From Salinimicrobium gaetbulicola (lineage in GTDB: Bacteria; Bacteroidota; Bacteroidia; Flavobacteriales; Flavobacteriaceae): a stretch of DNA of 64,000 bases. Below, piece after piece: positions 1 through 9,027 of this stretch. A model generated the notes under the pieces. The model did no database searches and had not been told where the DNA came from. It was given only the letters and a program-made list of their open reading frames with translations. The number at the start of each line of letters is the position of its first letter. Position 1 is the first letter of the stretch. The stretch spans positions 62,001 through 126,000 of the forward strand of contig NZ_JBHTJP010000002.1 of NCBI RefSeq assembly GCF_042676025.1. Direction: 5' to 3'. The position numbers and the translations under genes were made by a program.

Positions 1-92
1 TGATGTCCAGAAGAGGGATTGAGTTAACCGAAGAGGATAAAGCCATTCTGGAGCACGTTTTTGAAGAGACAAAGCAGTATCGCAGAGCTTGA
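1..92 (+). CDS. C-terminal end of an unidentified protein (partial)
   Basis: An open frame enters from the left edge and stops at TGA 90-92. The last 29 readable residues begin MSRRGIELTEEDKAI and end KQYRRA. The segment is charged and looks like a soluble C-terminal helix. Too little is present to assign a family; the ATG at position 3 could be internal. No terminator follows, and a promoter for mtaB lies about 40 bases downstream. Confidence 0.5.
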   Translation, partial: MSRRGIELTEEDKAILEHVFEETKQYRRA

Positions 93-132
93 TAATATCA
101 TTCGAATACTCCTTATTTCGAGTGAATACTTC

Positions 133-165
133 GTTTCAAAAACTCAATTATAGTTGGTATCTTTG
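133..165 (+). promoter_or_regulatory. Candidate Bacteroidota promoter for mtaB
   Basis: TATCTTTG at 158-165 matches the Bacteroidota -7 consensus TAnnTTTG. A weak -33 candidate (GTTTC, 133-137) lies 20 bases upstream. This would give a leader of about 80 bases before the mtaB ATG at 249. The -7 element is seen; its function is inferred. Confidence 0.45.
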
Positions 166-248
166 CGCCCTCGAAAAGTGAATTTCGGGAAACTATTTTA
201 ATTAACTGAAATCCTGAGTTTTAAAGTTGGATTTTTGGAAAGGGAATT

Positions 249-1583
249 ATGGAGAGTCAAAAGAAAGTAGCGTTTTATACTTTGGGATGTAAACTGAATT
301 TTTCAGAAACATCTACGATCGCGAGAAGTTTTAAGGATGAAGGGTTTCAGCGGGTTGAATTTAGTGACCACGCAGATATTTATGTTATCAACACCTGTTC
401 GGTAACCGATAATGCCGATAAGCGCTTTAAAACCATTGTAAAGCAGGCTCAAAAGGTTAATGAGAATGCCTTTGTGATCGCTGTTGGATGTTACGCTCAG
501 CTTAAACCTGAAGAACTTGCGGCAGTTGATGGCGTAGATCTGGTTTTAGGAGCTACTGAAAAGTTCAAGATCACCAATTACCTTAATGACCTTACAAAAA
601 ATGATTTTGGAGAGATCCATTCCTGTGAGATCCAGGAGGCTGATTTCTACGTAGGATCTTATTCCTTCGGAGATCGAACCCGTGCTTTTCTGAAGGTGCA
701 GGATGGGTGTGATTATAAATGTACCTATTGTACCATTCCGCTTGCTCGTGGAATTTCCCGAAGTGACACTCTGGAAAATGTATTGGAAAACGCCCGGAAA
801 ATTTCAGAAAAGAATATCAAGGAGATCGTTCTAACCGGTGTGAATATTGGGGATTATGGAAAAGGGGAGTTTGGGAATAAAAAACACGAGCACACCTTTC
901 TAGACCTTGTAAAAGCATTGGATAAGGTGGAGGGGATAGAGAGATTACGTATTTCCTCTATTGAACCAAATCTTCTCAAGAATGAAACTATAGAATTTGT
1001 TTCTAAAAGTGACGCTTTTGTGCCTCATTTTCACATTCCGCTTCAAAGCGGGAGCAATGAGGTCCTAAAAAATATGCGCCGCAGGTATATGAAGGAACTT
1101 TATGTTGACAGGGTGGCAAAGATCAAAGAAACTATGCCTGATGCTTGTATTGGGGTGGATGTGATCGTTGGTTTCCCGGGAGAATCTGATGAACTTTTCC
1201 TAGAGACCTATAACTTCCTGAACGATCTGGATATTTCTTACCTGCATGTTTTTACTTATTCTGAAAGAGAGAATACGGTTGCAGCCGATATGGAAGAGGT
1301 TGTTCCGACTAAGGTTCGGAAAAAGCGAAGTAAAATGTTACGTGGTCTTTCAGCTAAGAAACGACGTGCATTTTATGAATCCCAATTAGGCAAGACTAAA
1401 ACCGTGCTTTTTGAAGGGGAGAATAAAGAAGGGTATATTCATGGTTTCACGGAAAATTATGTAAAAGTTAAGACTCCGTGGAATCCAGGATTGGTAAACA
1501 CCCTACATGAGATCGAATTACAAAAGATAGATGAAGACGGTCTTGTAAGGTTTGAGTTTGTGAACGAACCGGCCCTGGTTTAA
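249..1583 (+). CDS. mtaB: tRNA t6A37 methylthiotransferase MtaB
   Basis: A 444-residue radical-SAM methylthiotransferase. The family converts N6-threonylcarbamoyladenosine at tRNA position 37 to the 2-methylthio form. The N-terminal UPF0004 domain carries the three cluster cysteines C14 (LGCKLN), C50 (INTCSVT) and C81 (VGCYAQ). The radical-SAM motif CxxxCxxC is at C154, C158 and C161 (CDYKCTYC). A C-terminal TRAM-like segment follows (about 380-440). The MtaB rather than MiaB or RimO assignment rests on length and on the LGCKLNFSE and INTCSVTDNADKR signatures. Its stop overlaps the convergent small gene by four bases. The ATG at 249 has AAAGGG about 8 bases upstream. Confidence 0.93.
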   Translation: MESQKKVAFYTLGCKLNFSETSTIARSFKDEGFQRVEFSDHADIYVINTCSVTDNADKRFKTIVKQAQKVNENAFVIAVGCYAQLKPEELAAVDGVDLVLGATEKFKITNYLNDLTKNDFGEIHSCEIQEADFYVGSYSFGDRTRAFLKVQDGCDYKCTYCTIPLARGISRSDTLENVLENARKISEKNIKEIVLTGVNIGDYGKGEFGNKKHEHTFLDLVKALDKVEGIERLRISSIEPNLLKNETIEFVSKSDAFVPHFHIPLQSGSNEVLKNMRRRYMKELYVDRVAKIKETMPDACIGVDVIVGFPGESDELFLETYNFLNDLDISYLHVFTYSERENTVAADMEEVVPTKVRKKRSKMLRGLSAKKRRAFYESQLGKTKTVLFEGENKEGYIHGFTENYVKVKTPWNPGLVNTLHEIELQKIDEDGLVRFEFVNEPALV

Positions 1584-1879
1584 ATATTTATTCCCACCGG
1601 AAGCATATCTTTATACTTTCGTCGGTGCTTTCTCATAAATTTAGCGACAGCAGGACTGGTAGGCATAACCCGGGTTTCTCTTTCTTTGATGACCTCTAGG
1701 ACCTTCGCGATAAATGGGTCTAAGTAACCTTTTTCTTTTAGTTCGTCACTCATAACGAGCTTGGTAAGAAAGATCTTTCGGTCCTGGGATGAATATTCTA
1801 TTTTGGCGAGCTCTCCGTCTATTTCCGTTTCAAACTGGCGTAAAAACTCATTATCGGTAATAGATATTTCTGTAGTCAT
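1580..1879 (-). CDS. Small GNAT-like N-acetyltransferase (COG2388/YidJ type)
   Basis: A 99-residue protein. Its second half (residues 38-95) has the pattern of the minimal Gcn5-related family COG2388: a beta strand with LTKLVMSDELKEKGY, a helix, then VMPTSPAVAKFMRKH and a final Y..ML. These short proteins have an acetyl-CoA fold but few have a known substrate. The residues GYLDPFI sit where the usual acetyl-CoA loop G-x-G would be, so the loop is weak and activity is uncertain. The gene is convergent with mtaB and overlaps it by four bases (1580-1583). It has no close co-directional partner. Confidence 0.65.
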   Translation of the reverse strand: MTTEISITDNEFLRQFETEIDGELAKIEYSSQDRKIFLTKLVMSDELKEKGYLDPFIAKVLEVIKERETRVMPTSPAVAKFMRKHRRKYKDMLPVGINI

Positions 1880-2084
1880 GGTGTTTTTTGTGTTTGTTAT
1901 TGGAATAGGTGCTGAAACTTCAGCTGTATTTTCTCGAAAATCTTTTCCTCCTGTTTAATATTTGATCAGGAACGGAAATAGAGAAATATTAACTTAAAAT
2001 TTATTGGAAGCCATGAAATTCCTTTAAATTTGACTATAAAGTTAGTTCTTTTGTGCGAATTTTCAGCCTCACTTGCTGTAAAAA

Positions 2085-2774
2085 ATGAAGAAATCCCCCG
2101 TTACACATGTTTATTGTATGCCAGGATTGGCAGCGAATCCTTCTATTTTTGAAAGGATAGAATTACCGAAAGATAGATTCGAGATCCATTGGTTGGATTG
2201 GTTATTGCCTAAGCCTAAGGAGTCCTTAAAAGATTATGCCCTGCGCATGTGTGATCGTATTCCACATGAGAAACCAGTCCTGATAGGTGTTTCCTTTGGC
2301 GGGGTTATTGTACAGGAGATGTCACTCCTAATGGATGTGAAGAGGGTTATTATAATCTCCAGTGTGAAATGTGAGAAGGAGTTACCAAGACGAATGAGGT
2401 TCGCAAGAAGTACGGGAATCTTCAGGATCTTTCCTACTTCACTAGCGAGGCATGTAGATGCGTTTGAACATATTGCCCTGGGAGACTTTGCCCGTAAAAG
2501 GATAGAGTTGTATAAAAAATATTTGTCGATCACAGATACCCGATATCTGGATTGGGCAATAGAAAAAATGGTTTGTTGGGATCAGCCGGAACCTATTCCG
2601 GGAGTGGTCCATATTCATGGAGATAAAGATGAGATTTTTCCTTACCGTTATATTAAAGGATGTATTACGGTGCCGGGAGGTACTCATATAATGATAATCA
2701 ATAGGTTTCGTTGGTTTAATGAGAATCTGGAGGAAATTATTTTAACAGGAAAACTTAAAAAAGAGAAGAATTAA
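2085..2774 (+). CDS. Alpha/beta hydrolase
   Basis: A 229-residue cytoplasmic alpha/beta hydrolase with no signal peptide. The nucleophile elbow GVSFGG places the catalytic serine at S70. The likely acid is D182 (HGDKDEIFP) and the likely histidine H201 (GGTHIM). The substrate cannot be read from the sequence; relatives are annotated as lipase- or esterase-like hydrolases. The ATG at 2085 follows AAAA-rich sequence without a strong Shine-Dalgarno, as is usual in Bacteroidota. It lies 28 bases before the transglycosylase gene on the same strand, so co-transcription is likely. Confidence 0.8.
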   Translation: MKKSPVTHVYCMPGLAANPSIFERIELPKDRFEIHWLDWLLPKPKESLKDYALRMCDRIPHEKPVLIGVSFGGVIVQEMSLLMDVKRVIIISSVKCEKELPRRMRFARSTGIFRIFPTSLARHVDAFEHIALGDFARKRIELYKKYLSITDTRYLDWAIEKMVCWDQPEPIPGVVHIHGDKDEIFPYRYIKGCITVPGGTHIMIINRFRWFNENLEEIILTGKLKKEKN

Positions 2775-2802
2775 AAATTACTTTTAAAGAAAAAATTTGA
2801 AG

Positions 2803-3744
2803 ATGAAATTGAAGAGTGTGCTTATTGCTGGAAGTGTTGTGATTGTTTGTGGTTTGGGGATTAATGCCGTCCAGGATGCGCCAAGTGATGAGAACCAGGA
2901 GAAGAAAATGATCAACGATTATAACGTCTATGCCTTGCCCATGCCTGAAGACCTTGACTTCGCCGGTGAGCCGGTACCGATTGAAGCACCTGATATATAT
3001 GAGAGGATGGACAGGGAGTTGTTGGTAAACACTTATTGGCAATCTAATACTCTATTGCTGCTTAAAAGAGCTAACAAATATTTTCCTATTATAGAGCCTA
3101 TCCTTGCGGAGGAAGGCGTTCCTGATGATTTTAAATACCTGGCCGTAATTGAAAGCGGACTCACTAACGCAGTTTCTCCTGCCGGTGCTAGAGGCTTTTG
3201 GCAGATAATGGAATCAACCGGAAAAGAATATGGTCTGGAGATCAATGATAATGTTGATGAAAGATATAATCTGGAAAAATCTACACGTGTCGCTGCTGAT
3301 TATCTAAAGAAATCCAAAGAGAGGCTGGGGAGCTGGACTCTTGCAGCAGCTGCATACAACGCAGGAAATTATGGCGTAGATAAACAACGAGAGCGACAGG
3401 ATGTAAATGGTTACTATGATCTTCTGTTGGGTGAAGAAACAGGAAGATATGTGTTCAGAATTTTGGCTTTAAAAGAGATCATGAATAATCCTGATAAATA
3501 TGGTTTCAACTTCAGGCAAAAAGATCTTTATAAAGATATTCCATCCTATAAAATAAAAGTTGATACGGCAGTATCAGATTTTGCTCAGTTTGCTAAGCAA
3601 TTTGATATTAATTATAAGATATTAAAGATCCATAACCCCTGGTTAAGGGAAACTCATTTGAATAATAAAACCCGAAAAGAATATCTTATTGAGTTGCCTG
3701 AGAAAGGAGTCTACAATCCGATAGATTCAGATTCGATAAAGTAA
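2803..3744 (+). CDS. Membrane- or periplasm-targeted lytic transglycosylase (SLT domain, MltD-like)
   Basis: A 313-residue cell-wall enzyme. An N-terminal hydrophobic segment (residues 5-22) directs export. The SLT/goose-lysozyme-like domain covers about 95-230, with the catalytic glutamate in VIESGL (E117), the motif SPAGARGFWQIM and the family signature AAAYNAGN. A further region of about 60 residues ends in YLIELPEKG, resembling the link to a LysM-like segment, but no complete LysM is present. A longer frame opens at a TTG at 2797; the ATG at 2803 is preferred because it starts the signal sequence directly. A strong terminator follows the stop. Confidence 0.88.
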   Translation: MKLKSVLIAGSVVIVCGLGINAVQDAPSDENQEKKMINDYNVYALPMPEDLDFAGEPVPIEAPDIYERMDRELLVNTYWQSNTLLLLKRANKYFPIIEPILAEEGVPDDFKYLAVIESGLTNAVSPAGARGFWQIMESTGKEYGLEINDNVDERYNLEKSTRVAADYLKKSKERLGSWTLAAAAYNAGNYGVDKQRERQDVNGYYDLLLGEETGRYVFRILALKEIMNNPDKYGFNFRQKDLYKDIPSYKIKVDTAVSDFAQFAKQFDINYKILKIHNPWLRETHLNNKTRKEYLIELPEKGVYNPIDSDSIK

Positions 3745-3749
3745 AAAAT

Positions 3750-3781
3750 AAAAAAGGAGTCCAATTGGACTCCTTTTTTTA
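3750..3781. terminator. Bidirectional rho-independent terminator
   Basis: A perfect inverted repeat AAGGAGTCC-AATT-GGACTCCTT is flanked by A6 on the left and T7 on the right. It serves the transglycosylase from the left and the TPR-like gene from the right, whose stop codon lies inside it. Confidence 0.9.
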
Positions 3782-4294
3782 GATCTTTTTCATTTGCTGT
3801 TTCATCATTCTAATTTGATCTTCCAGCATATTGTGTTTGTCTAGTTTCTTAGCTTCCTTGAGAAGAAGTTGAGCTTCTCTCTTTCGGCGTTTGGTCATTG
3901 CGATCCCAGCGAGGTTCAATTTTGCCATTGCCAGATCTTGATCCATAGATAATCCAAGTTTAATAGCTCTTTTGAAGAACTTTTCTGCCTGGGAGATATT
4001 TGTTTGGGAAACCATTAATCCGTGAAGGTACCAGTAATATCCCTGTTGTTTTTGGGTAAGTGCTGTTTCAGGATTCTTGATCTTATCGAGCCATTTTTTA
4101 GCTCCCGGGAAATCCTGTTTCCTTAGCCTTAAAAAAGCCATCAGGATCATTTCGTTCTTGTAATATAAGAATATGAAGATACCTACAAACAGTAAGATAA
4201 AGATACCGTTACCAATGTTACCTTCTATAAATTGCCAGACTGAAAGTAAGAAAAGTACTCCGGCTATGATTAATTTGAAAATTTTGTTGAACAT
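3779..4294 (-). CDS. Two-TM inner-membrane protein with TPR-like tail
   Basis: A 171-residue protein. Two hydrophobic helices lie near the N-terminus (about 6-25 and 30-48), followed by a soluble region of helical hairpins (about 60-160). The motifs GYYWYLHGLMVSQ and AEKFFKRAIKLGL are typical of tetratricopeptide repeats. A TTG-initiated extension to 4333 exists, but the ATG at 4294 puts the first helix at the N-terminus and is preferred. No enzyme motif is visible; it may be a membrane scaffold. It is convergent with the transglycosylase and divergent from rpmH. Confidence 0.7.
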   Translation of the reverse strand: MFNKIFKLIIAGVLFLLSVWQFIEGNIGNGIFILLFVGIFIFLYYKNEMILMAFLRLRKQDFPGAKKWLDKIKNPETALTQKQQGYYWYLHGLMVSQTNISQAEKFFKRAIKLGLSMDQDLAMAKLNLAGIAMTKRRKREAQLLLKEAKKLDKHNMLEDQIRMMKQQMKKI

Positions 4295-4356
4295 TATTCG
4301 TAGTTTTGAAGGGGCCAAAGGTAAGAAAAACAATTGAAAATTATTTCAATTTTGGG

Positions 4357-4387
4357 TTTGTGAGAGTAAAAACTCTTTGTATATTTG
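4357..4387 (+). promoter_or_regulatory. Bacteroidota promoter for rpmH
   Basis: The -33 element TTTG (4357-4360) is separated by exactly 19 bases from TATATTTG (4380-4387), a full match to TAnnTTTG. It lies about 70 bases upstream of the rpmH ATG. Confidence 0.72.
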
Positions 4388-4458
4388 CCCGCAGTTTTAA
4401 GGAGAGGTCTTAGAACTATTTTTCAAAGCGATTTCAAAGAAGATTAAAGATAATTATC

Positions 4459-4617
4459 ATGAAAAGAACGTTTCAACCATCAAAGAGGAAAAGAAAAAAC
4501 AAGCACGGTTTCAGAGAACGTATGGCAAGTGTTAACGGAAGAAAGGTGCTAGCTCGTAGAAGAGCTAAAGGAAGAAAGAAATTATCGGTTTCCTCAGAAA
4601 ACAGGCATAAGCACTAG
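4459..4617 (+). CDS. rpmH: 50S ribosomal protein L34
   Basis: A 52-residue, strongly basic protein that starts MKRTFQPSKRKRKNKHGF and continues with the family hallmark RMASVNGRKVLARRRAKGRKK. L34 binds 23S rRNA in the large subunit. The length is right for the family and the protein ends in HKH. A canonical promoter lies upstream and a terminator 24 bases downstream, so the gene is a single transcription unit, not the usual rpmH-rnpA pair. Confidence 0.97.
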   Translation: MKRTFQPSKRKRKNKHGFRERMASVNGRKVLARRRAKGRKKLSVSSENRHKH

Positions 4618-4640
4618 ATGATAATTGCTTCTAAAATATT

Positions 4641-4673
4641 AAGGTGTTACTTTTTTAAGTAACGCCTTTTTTT
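4641..4673 (+). terminator. Rho-independent terminator of rpmH
   Basis: AAGGTGTTAC and GTAACGCCTT pair around a TTTTTTAA loop (one G-U pair) and are followed by a T run. Confidence 0.85.
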
Positions 4674-4737
4674 ATACCTAAGTGGTTCCTATTTTTACAA
4701 GAAAAGATTTCTCATAACAAACACATAACTCAATTAA

Positions 4738-7590
4738 ATGCCTAAAAATAAAGACCTTAAAAGTATTTTGATTATTGGATCGGGACCTATCATTATAGGT
4801 CAGGCGTGTGAATTTGATTACTCAGGTACACAGGCACTGCGATCATTGAGAGAAGACGGGATTGAGACCATTCTTATCAATTCCAATCCGGCTACCATCA
4901 TGACCGACCCTTCCATGGCCGATCATGTATATCTTAAGCCGCTTACCACCAAATCAATTATTGAGATCCTGAAAGAGCATCCTCAAATTGATGCGGTTCT
5001 TCCAACAATGGGAGGGCAAACAGCATTGAACCTTTGTATTGAAGCTGATGAAAAAGGTATTTGGGAGGATTTCGATGTAAAGATCATTGGGGTAGATATT
5101 GATGCCATTAATATTACAGAGGACCGGGAGAAGTTCAAGCAACTAATGAGTAGGATAGGTGTTCCTGTGGCGCCAGCCCATACAGCTACTTCTTTCCTTC
5201 AGGGGAAAGAGATCGCTCAGGAATTTGGTTTTCCGTTAGTGATTCGTCCTTCCTTTACCCTGGGGGGTACAGGAGCGTCTTTCGTTCATAACGAAGACCA
5301 GTTCGATGAATTGCTTACCCGAGGATTAGAAGCATCGCCAATACACGAAGTATTGATCGACAAGGCCCTTCTTGGTTGGAAGGAATATGAACTAGAATTA
5401 CTAAGGGACAAAAATGACAATGTGGTCATTATTTGTTCTATTGAAAATATGGATCCAATGGGGATCCACACCGGGGACTCCATTACCGTAGCTCCAGCAA
5501 TGACTCTTAGCGATGTTACTTTCCAGAAAATGCGTGACCTCGCCATCAAAATGATGAGAAGCATTGGAGACTTCGCAGGTGGGTGCAACGTTCAATTCGC
5601 GGTGAGTCCTGATGAAAACGAAGATATTATTGCCATCGAGATTAACCCTCGAGTTTCCAGATCATCAGCATTGGCTTCTAAAGCAACCGGATATCCAATC
5701 GCTAAGATCGCAGCGAAACTGGCAATTGGTTATAATCTTGATGAGCTTGATAATCAAATTACCAAGTCTACTTCAGCATTATTTGAACCTACGCTGGATT
5801 ACGTGATCGTGAAGATTCCACGTTGGAACTTCGATAAGTTTGAAGGAAGCGATCGTACGCTGGGTCTTCAGATGAAATCTGTTGGAGAAGTAATGGGAAT
5901 TGGACGTTCTTTCCAGGAAGCTTTACACAAAGCGACACAATCTCTTGAGATCAAGAGAAACGGGTTAGGAGCTGATGGAAAAGGATATACCAACTACGAC
6001 CAGATAATTGATAAGCTTAAAAATCCTAGCTGGGACAGGGTTTTTGTGATCTACGATGCTATCCAAATGGGTATCACCCTGAGCAGGATCCATGAGATCA
6101 CAAAGATCGACATGTGGTTCCTCAAACAATATGAGGAGTTGTATGCCCTTGAAGTCGAGATCTCAAAATATAAGATAGATACGCTTCCAAAAGAACTTTT
6201 ATTGGAGGCCAAACAAAAAGGCTTTGCCGACAGGCAGATCGCTTATATGGTTGGATGCTTGGAAAGCCAGGTTTACAATAAACGCAGCGAACTTAATATT
6301 AACCGTGTCTACAAACTGGTTGATACCTGTGCTGCCGAATTTAAAGCTGAAACCCCATACTATTATTCCACTTTTGAGGCCGAAATTGAAACAAAAGACG
6401 GGAAGAAATATGTAGAAAACGACAGTAAGGTTACCGATAAGAAAAAGATTGTAGTACTGGGTTCAGGCCCTAACCGAATTGGACAGGGTATCGAATTTGA
6501 TTACTGTTGTGTGCACGGAGTACTTGCAGCCTCTGAATGTGGTTATGAGACCATCATGATCAATTGTAACCCAGAAACGGTTTCAACTGACTTTGATGTA
6601 GCCGACAAATTATATTTTGAACCTGTATTCTGGGAGCACATTTACGATATCATCCGTCATGAGAAACCTGAAGGGGTGATCGTGCAGCTGGGTGGTCAAA
6701 CGGCTCTTAAACTGGCTGAAAAGCTGGATCGCTACGGAATTAAGATCATTGGTACTAGTTTCCAATCTTTAGATCTTGCTGAAGACCGTGGATCATTCTC
6801 TAAATTACTTCAGGAGAACGATATTCCTTATCCAGATTTTGGGGTAGCTGAAACAGCAGATGAAGCTTTGGCCCTTGCCGATGAGCTTGATTTTCCAATC
6901 CTGGTTCGTCCTTCGTACGTACTTGGAGGACAGGGAATGAAGATCGTGATCAATAAGAAAGATCTTGAAGATACGGTTGTTGATCTTCTTCGGAAGATAC
7001 CTAATAATAAACTGCTTTTAGACCATTATCTTGATGGGGCGATAGAAGCGGAAGCAGATGCGATATGTGACGGCGAAACGGTTCAGATCATTGGGATCAT
7101 GGAGCACATTGAACCTTGTGGAATTCACTCAGGTGACTCCAATGCTACACTGCCCCCATTTAACCTGGGAGATCTGGTGATGCAACAAATAAAAGATCAC
7201 ACCAAGAAGATCGCGCTGGCTCTTAATACGGTAGGATTGATCAATATTCAGTTCGCTATTAAAGATGATAAGGTGTTCATCATTGAGGCCAATCCAAGAG
7301 CCTCTCGTACGGTACCTTTCATCGCGAAAGCATACGGGCAGCCATATGTAAATTATGCGACCAAAGTAATGCTGGGAGAGAATAAGGTTACAGATTTCAA
7401 GTATGAAACCAAGCTTGACGGGTACGCTATCAAACAACCGGTGTTCTCTTTCAATAAGTTCCCTCATGTGAATAAGCAGCTGGGACCTGAAATGAAAAGT
7501 ACCGGGGAAAGCATCCTGTTCATAGACAGTTTAAAAGATGATGTTTTCTATGACCTGTACTCCAGAAGAAAAATGTACTTAACCAAGTAA
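4738..7590 (+). CDS. carB: Carbamoyl-phosphate synthase large subunit lacking the MGS domain
   Basis: A 950-residue subunit that makes carbamoyl phosphate for pyrimidines and arginine. The two homologous ATP-grasp halves are intact: residues 8-400 begin SILIIGSGPIIIGQACEFDY, and about 568-930 begin KIVVLGSGPNRIGQGIEFDY. The oligomerisation region lies between. Proteins of the E. coli type have about 1070 residues. This one stops soon after GPEMKSTGES, so the C-terminal methylglyoxal-synthase-like allosteric domain that binds UMP, IMP or ornithine is absent. The stop is followed by a clean terminator, so this looks like a natural short form and not a broken gene. carA is not in the window. Confidence 0.96.
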   Translation: MPKNKDLKSILIIGSGPIIIGQACEFDYSGTQALRSLREDGIETILINSNPATIMTDPSMADHVYLKPLTTKSIIEILKEHPQIDAVLPTMGGQTALNLCIEADEKGIWEDFDVKIIGVDIDAINITEDREKFKQLMSRIGVPVAPAHTATSFLQGKEIAQEFGFPLVIRPSFTLGGTGASFVHNEDQFDELLTRGLEASPIHEVLIDKALLGWKEYELELLRDKNDNVVIICSIENMDPMGIHTGDSITVAPAMTLSDVTFQKMRDLAIKMMRSIGDFAGGCNVQFAVSPDENEDIIAIEINPRVSRSSALASKATGYPIAKIAAKLAIGYNLDELDNQITKSTSALFEPTLDYVIVKIPRWNFDKFEGSDRTLGLQMKSVGEVMGIGRSFQEALHKATQSLEIKRNGLGADGKGYTNYDQIIDKLKNPSWDRVFVIYDAIQMGITLSRIHEITKIDMWFLKQYEELYALEVEISKYKIDTLPKELLLEAKQKGFADRQIAYMVGCLESQVYNKRSELNINRVYKLVDTCAAEFKAETPYYYSTFEAEIETKDGKKYVENDSKVTDKKKIVVLGSGPNRIGQGIEFDYCCVHGVLAASECGYETIMINCNPETVSTDFDVADKLYFEPVFWEHIYDIIRHEKPEGVIVQLGGQTALKLAEKLDRYGIKIIGTSFQSLDLAEDRGSFSKLLQENDIPYPDFGVAETADEALALADELDFPILVRPSYVLGGQGMKIVINKKDLEDTVVDLLRKIPNNKLLLDHYLDGAIEAEADAICDGETVQIIGIMEHIEPCGIHSGDSNATLPPFNLGDLVMQQIKDHTKKIALALNTVGLINIQFAIKDDKVFIIEANPRASRTVPFIAKAYGQPYVNYATKVMLGENKVTDFKYETKLDGYAIKQPVFSFNKFPHVNKQLGPEMKSTGESILFIDSLKDDVFYDLYSRRKMYLTK

Positions 7591-7612
7591 AGTATATTCT
7601 GAATAGTTTAAT

Positions 7613-7645
7613 GAATGCCATCTTTTTTAGATGGCATTCTTATTT
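7613..7645 (+). terminator. Rho-independent terminator of carB
   Basis: GAATGCCATC and GATGGCATTC form a perfect 10-bp stem around TTTTTTA, followed by TTATTTTT. Confidence 0.88.
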
Positions 7646-7669
7646 TTACCAAATTCTAATTTCGATTAT

Positions 7670-8068
7670 ATGAAAGAGGTTGTATTGATCTGTGGAGGCA
7701 TCTACGGTGCCCTTGCTGTAATTTTCGGAGCTTTTGGAGCTCACAGTCTAAAGAAATTTTTAGATGCTGAACAACTGAAAAGCTTTGAAACCGGTGTGAA
7801 ATATCAAATGTATCATGCCTTAATGCTTATTGTAATTGGGGTGATCTTTCCCTTTGTGGGCTATTCCCAGAATTTGATGGCGTGGTTTTTTATCCTGGGT
7901 GTATTTTTCTTTTCCTTTAGTATCTACGGATTGGTCCTGAGTGCAGCACAAGGCCGTAAAATGTCATTTTTGGGCCCTGTTACTCCCCTCGGAGGTTTGC
8001 TCCTGGTGATGGCATGGATATTATTTACAGTGAATGTGGTTTCTGTAGCAGAGAGTCTAGGTTACTAG
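7670..8068 (+). CDS. DUF423 membrane protein
   Basis: A 132-residue inner-membrane protein of the DUF423 (YwdK/YgdD) family, with four hydrophobic helices. Family motifs seen are GGIYGALAVIFGAFGAHSLK at the N-terminus, KYQMYHALML in the middle, and GPVTPLGGLLLVMAW near the end. The function is unknown across the family. A longer frame begins at 7631, inside the carB terminator; the ATG at 7670 gives the family-typical start and is preferred. The stop overlaps the convergent transporter gene by four bases. Confidence 0.88.
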   Translation: MKEVVLICGGIYGALAVIFGAFGAHSLKKFLDAEQLKSFETGVKYQMYHALMLIVIGVIFPFVGYSQNLMAWFFILGVFFFSFSIYGLVLSAAQGRKMSFLGPVTPLGGLLLVMAWILFTVNVVSVAESLGY

Positions 8069-9027
8069 CCAACTGCTTCCGAAGTATTTCGAAGTCGATA
8101 TTTTTCAGCAAAGATGGCGATGACCAGTAATTGCAGTATGTGGTAGAGCATTATGGGAAGGAGAAAAAGCGCGTTTCCGGCACTGTTCCCAAAAATGATC
8201 TTTACCATTACCGATCCATGGACCAAAGATTTTTTAGTACCCGCGAATTTAGCGGTTATTCGGTCTTCTACCTTCAGCTTCATGGTTCTTGAGATCAATT
8301 CTATGCTGTGATAAACCACGAAGAACAACCCTATTACCATTATGGAAAGCTTCAGAAGGTCTTTCCATCCCACACTCAAGAATAAGTTTGAGTTGAAGGC
8401 GGCGCAAAAGCTTGAATAAACTATTAGCACGATCACCGATTTGTCAAAAAAGCTGATCTTTTTACTGTTTTGGCGTGCGATATTTCCGAAGAAGCGTTGA
8501 AGAATTAAACCTATGAGAAGTGGTAAAATGACCTGCATAAACAACTTTTGAAGGACCGTTGAAAATTCAAATCCTGCATCCCCTTTCATAAAGATGCTCA
8601 TCCAAAGTGGCGTCACTACGACCCCTATCAACCCTGAGAGACTCGCATTGAAGATTGCAGTGGGAATATTCCCTTTTGCCAACGAAACCATGACGACAGA
8701 AGAACTTACAGTTGAGGGAAGCGCCCCCAGAAAGAAAATAGCCAACCAGAGGTCTGACTCTGTTCCATTCTCAAAAAATGGAATAAAGCTTAGTGCCAGT
8801 AACGGGAACAAAATAAAGGTACTGAGCTGAATTAGAATATGTACCTTATAGTTGTAAAAGCCCAGTTTAAATTCCTTCGGAGATAACTTCAGTCCGTAAA
8901 AGAAAAATATAAACCCTATCCCGATGTCGGTAATAGTTTTCAACGGAATAACTTCCGGGCCCTGTGGCAGGAACCAGGCAAGGAGGATCGAAAAAAGCAG
9001 GGCTGCTATGAATCCGTTGAACTTCAA
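8065..9027 (-). CDS. SBF-like (bile acid:sodium symporter family) transporter
   Basis: A 320-residue protein with about nine to ten hydrophobic helices, of the SBF-like family (PF13593 type) related to the bile acid/sodium symporters. Features are GIGFIFFFYGLKLSPKEF near residues 37-54 and the re-entrant motif LGALPSTVSSSVVMVSLAKGN (about 99-119). The transported compound is unknown; bacterial members are not necessarily bile-acid carriers. The only start next to the upstream gene is TTG (9027), directly after the TAA of the thioesterase gene, which suggests translational coupling. Confidence 0.82.
   Translation of the reverse strand: MKFNGFIAALLFSILLAWFLPQGPEVIPLKTITDIGIGFIFFFYGLKLSPKEFKLGFYNYKVHILIQLSTFILFPLLALSFIPFFENGTESDLWLAIFFLGALPSTVSSSVVMVSLAKGNIPTAIFNASLSGLIGVVVTPLWMSIFMKGDAGFEFSTVLQKLFMQVILPLLIGLILQRFFGNIARQNSKKISFFDKSVIVLIVYSSFCAAFNSNLFLSVGWKDLLKLSIMVIGLFFVVYHSIELISRTMKLKVEDRITAKFAGTKKSLVHGSVMVKIIFGNSAGNALFLLPIMLYHILQLLVIAIFAEKYRLRNTSEAVG

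Noticed and set aside
1761..1958. 65-residue plus-strand open frame
   Set aside because: It is opposite the GNAT-like gene and its upstream region, with no start context or recognisable product.
4738..7590. carB as a truncated pseudogene
   Set aside because: Both ATP-grasp halves are intact, the end is directly followed by a terminator, and short CarB forms are believed to be normal in this group.
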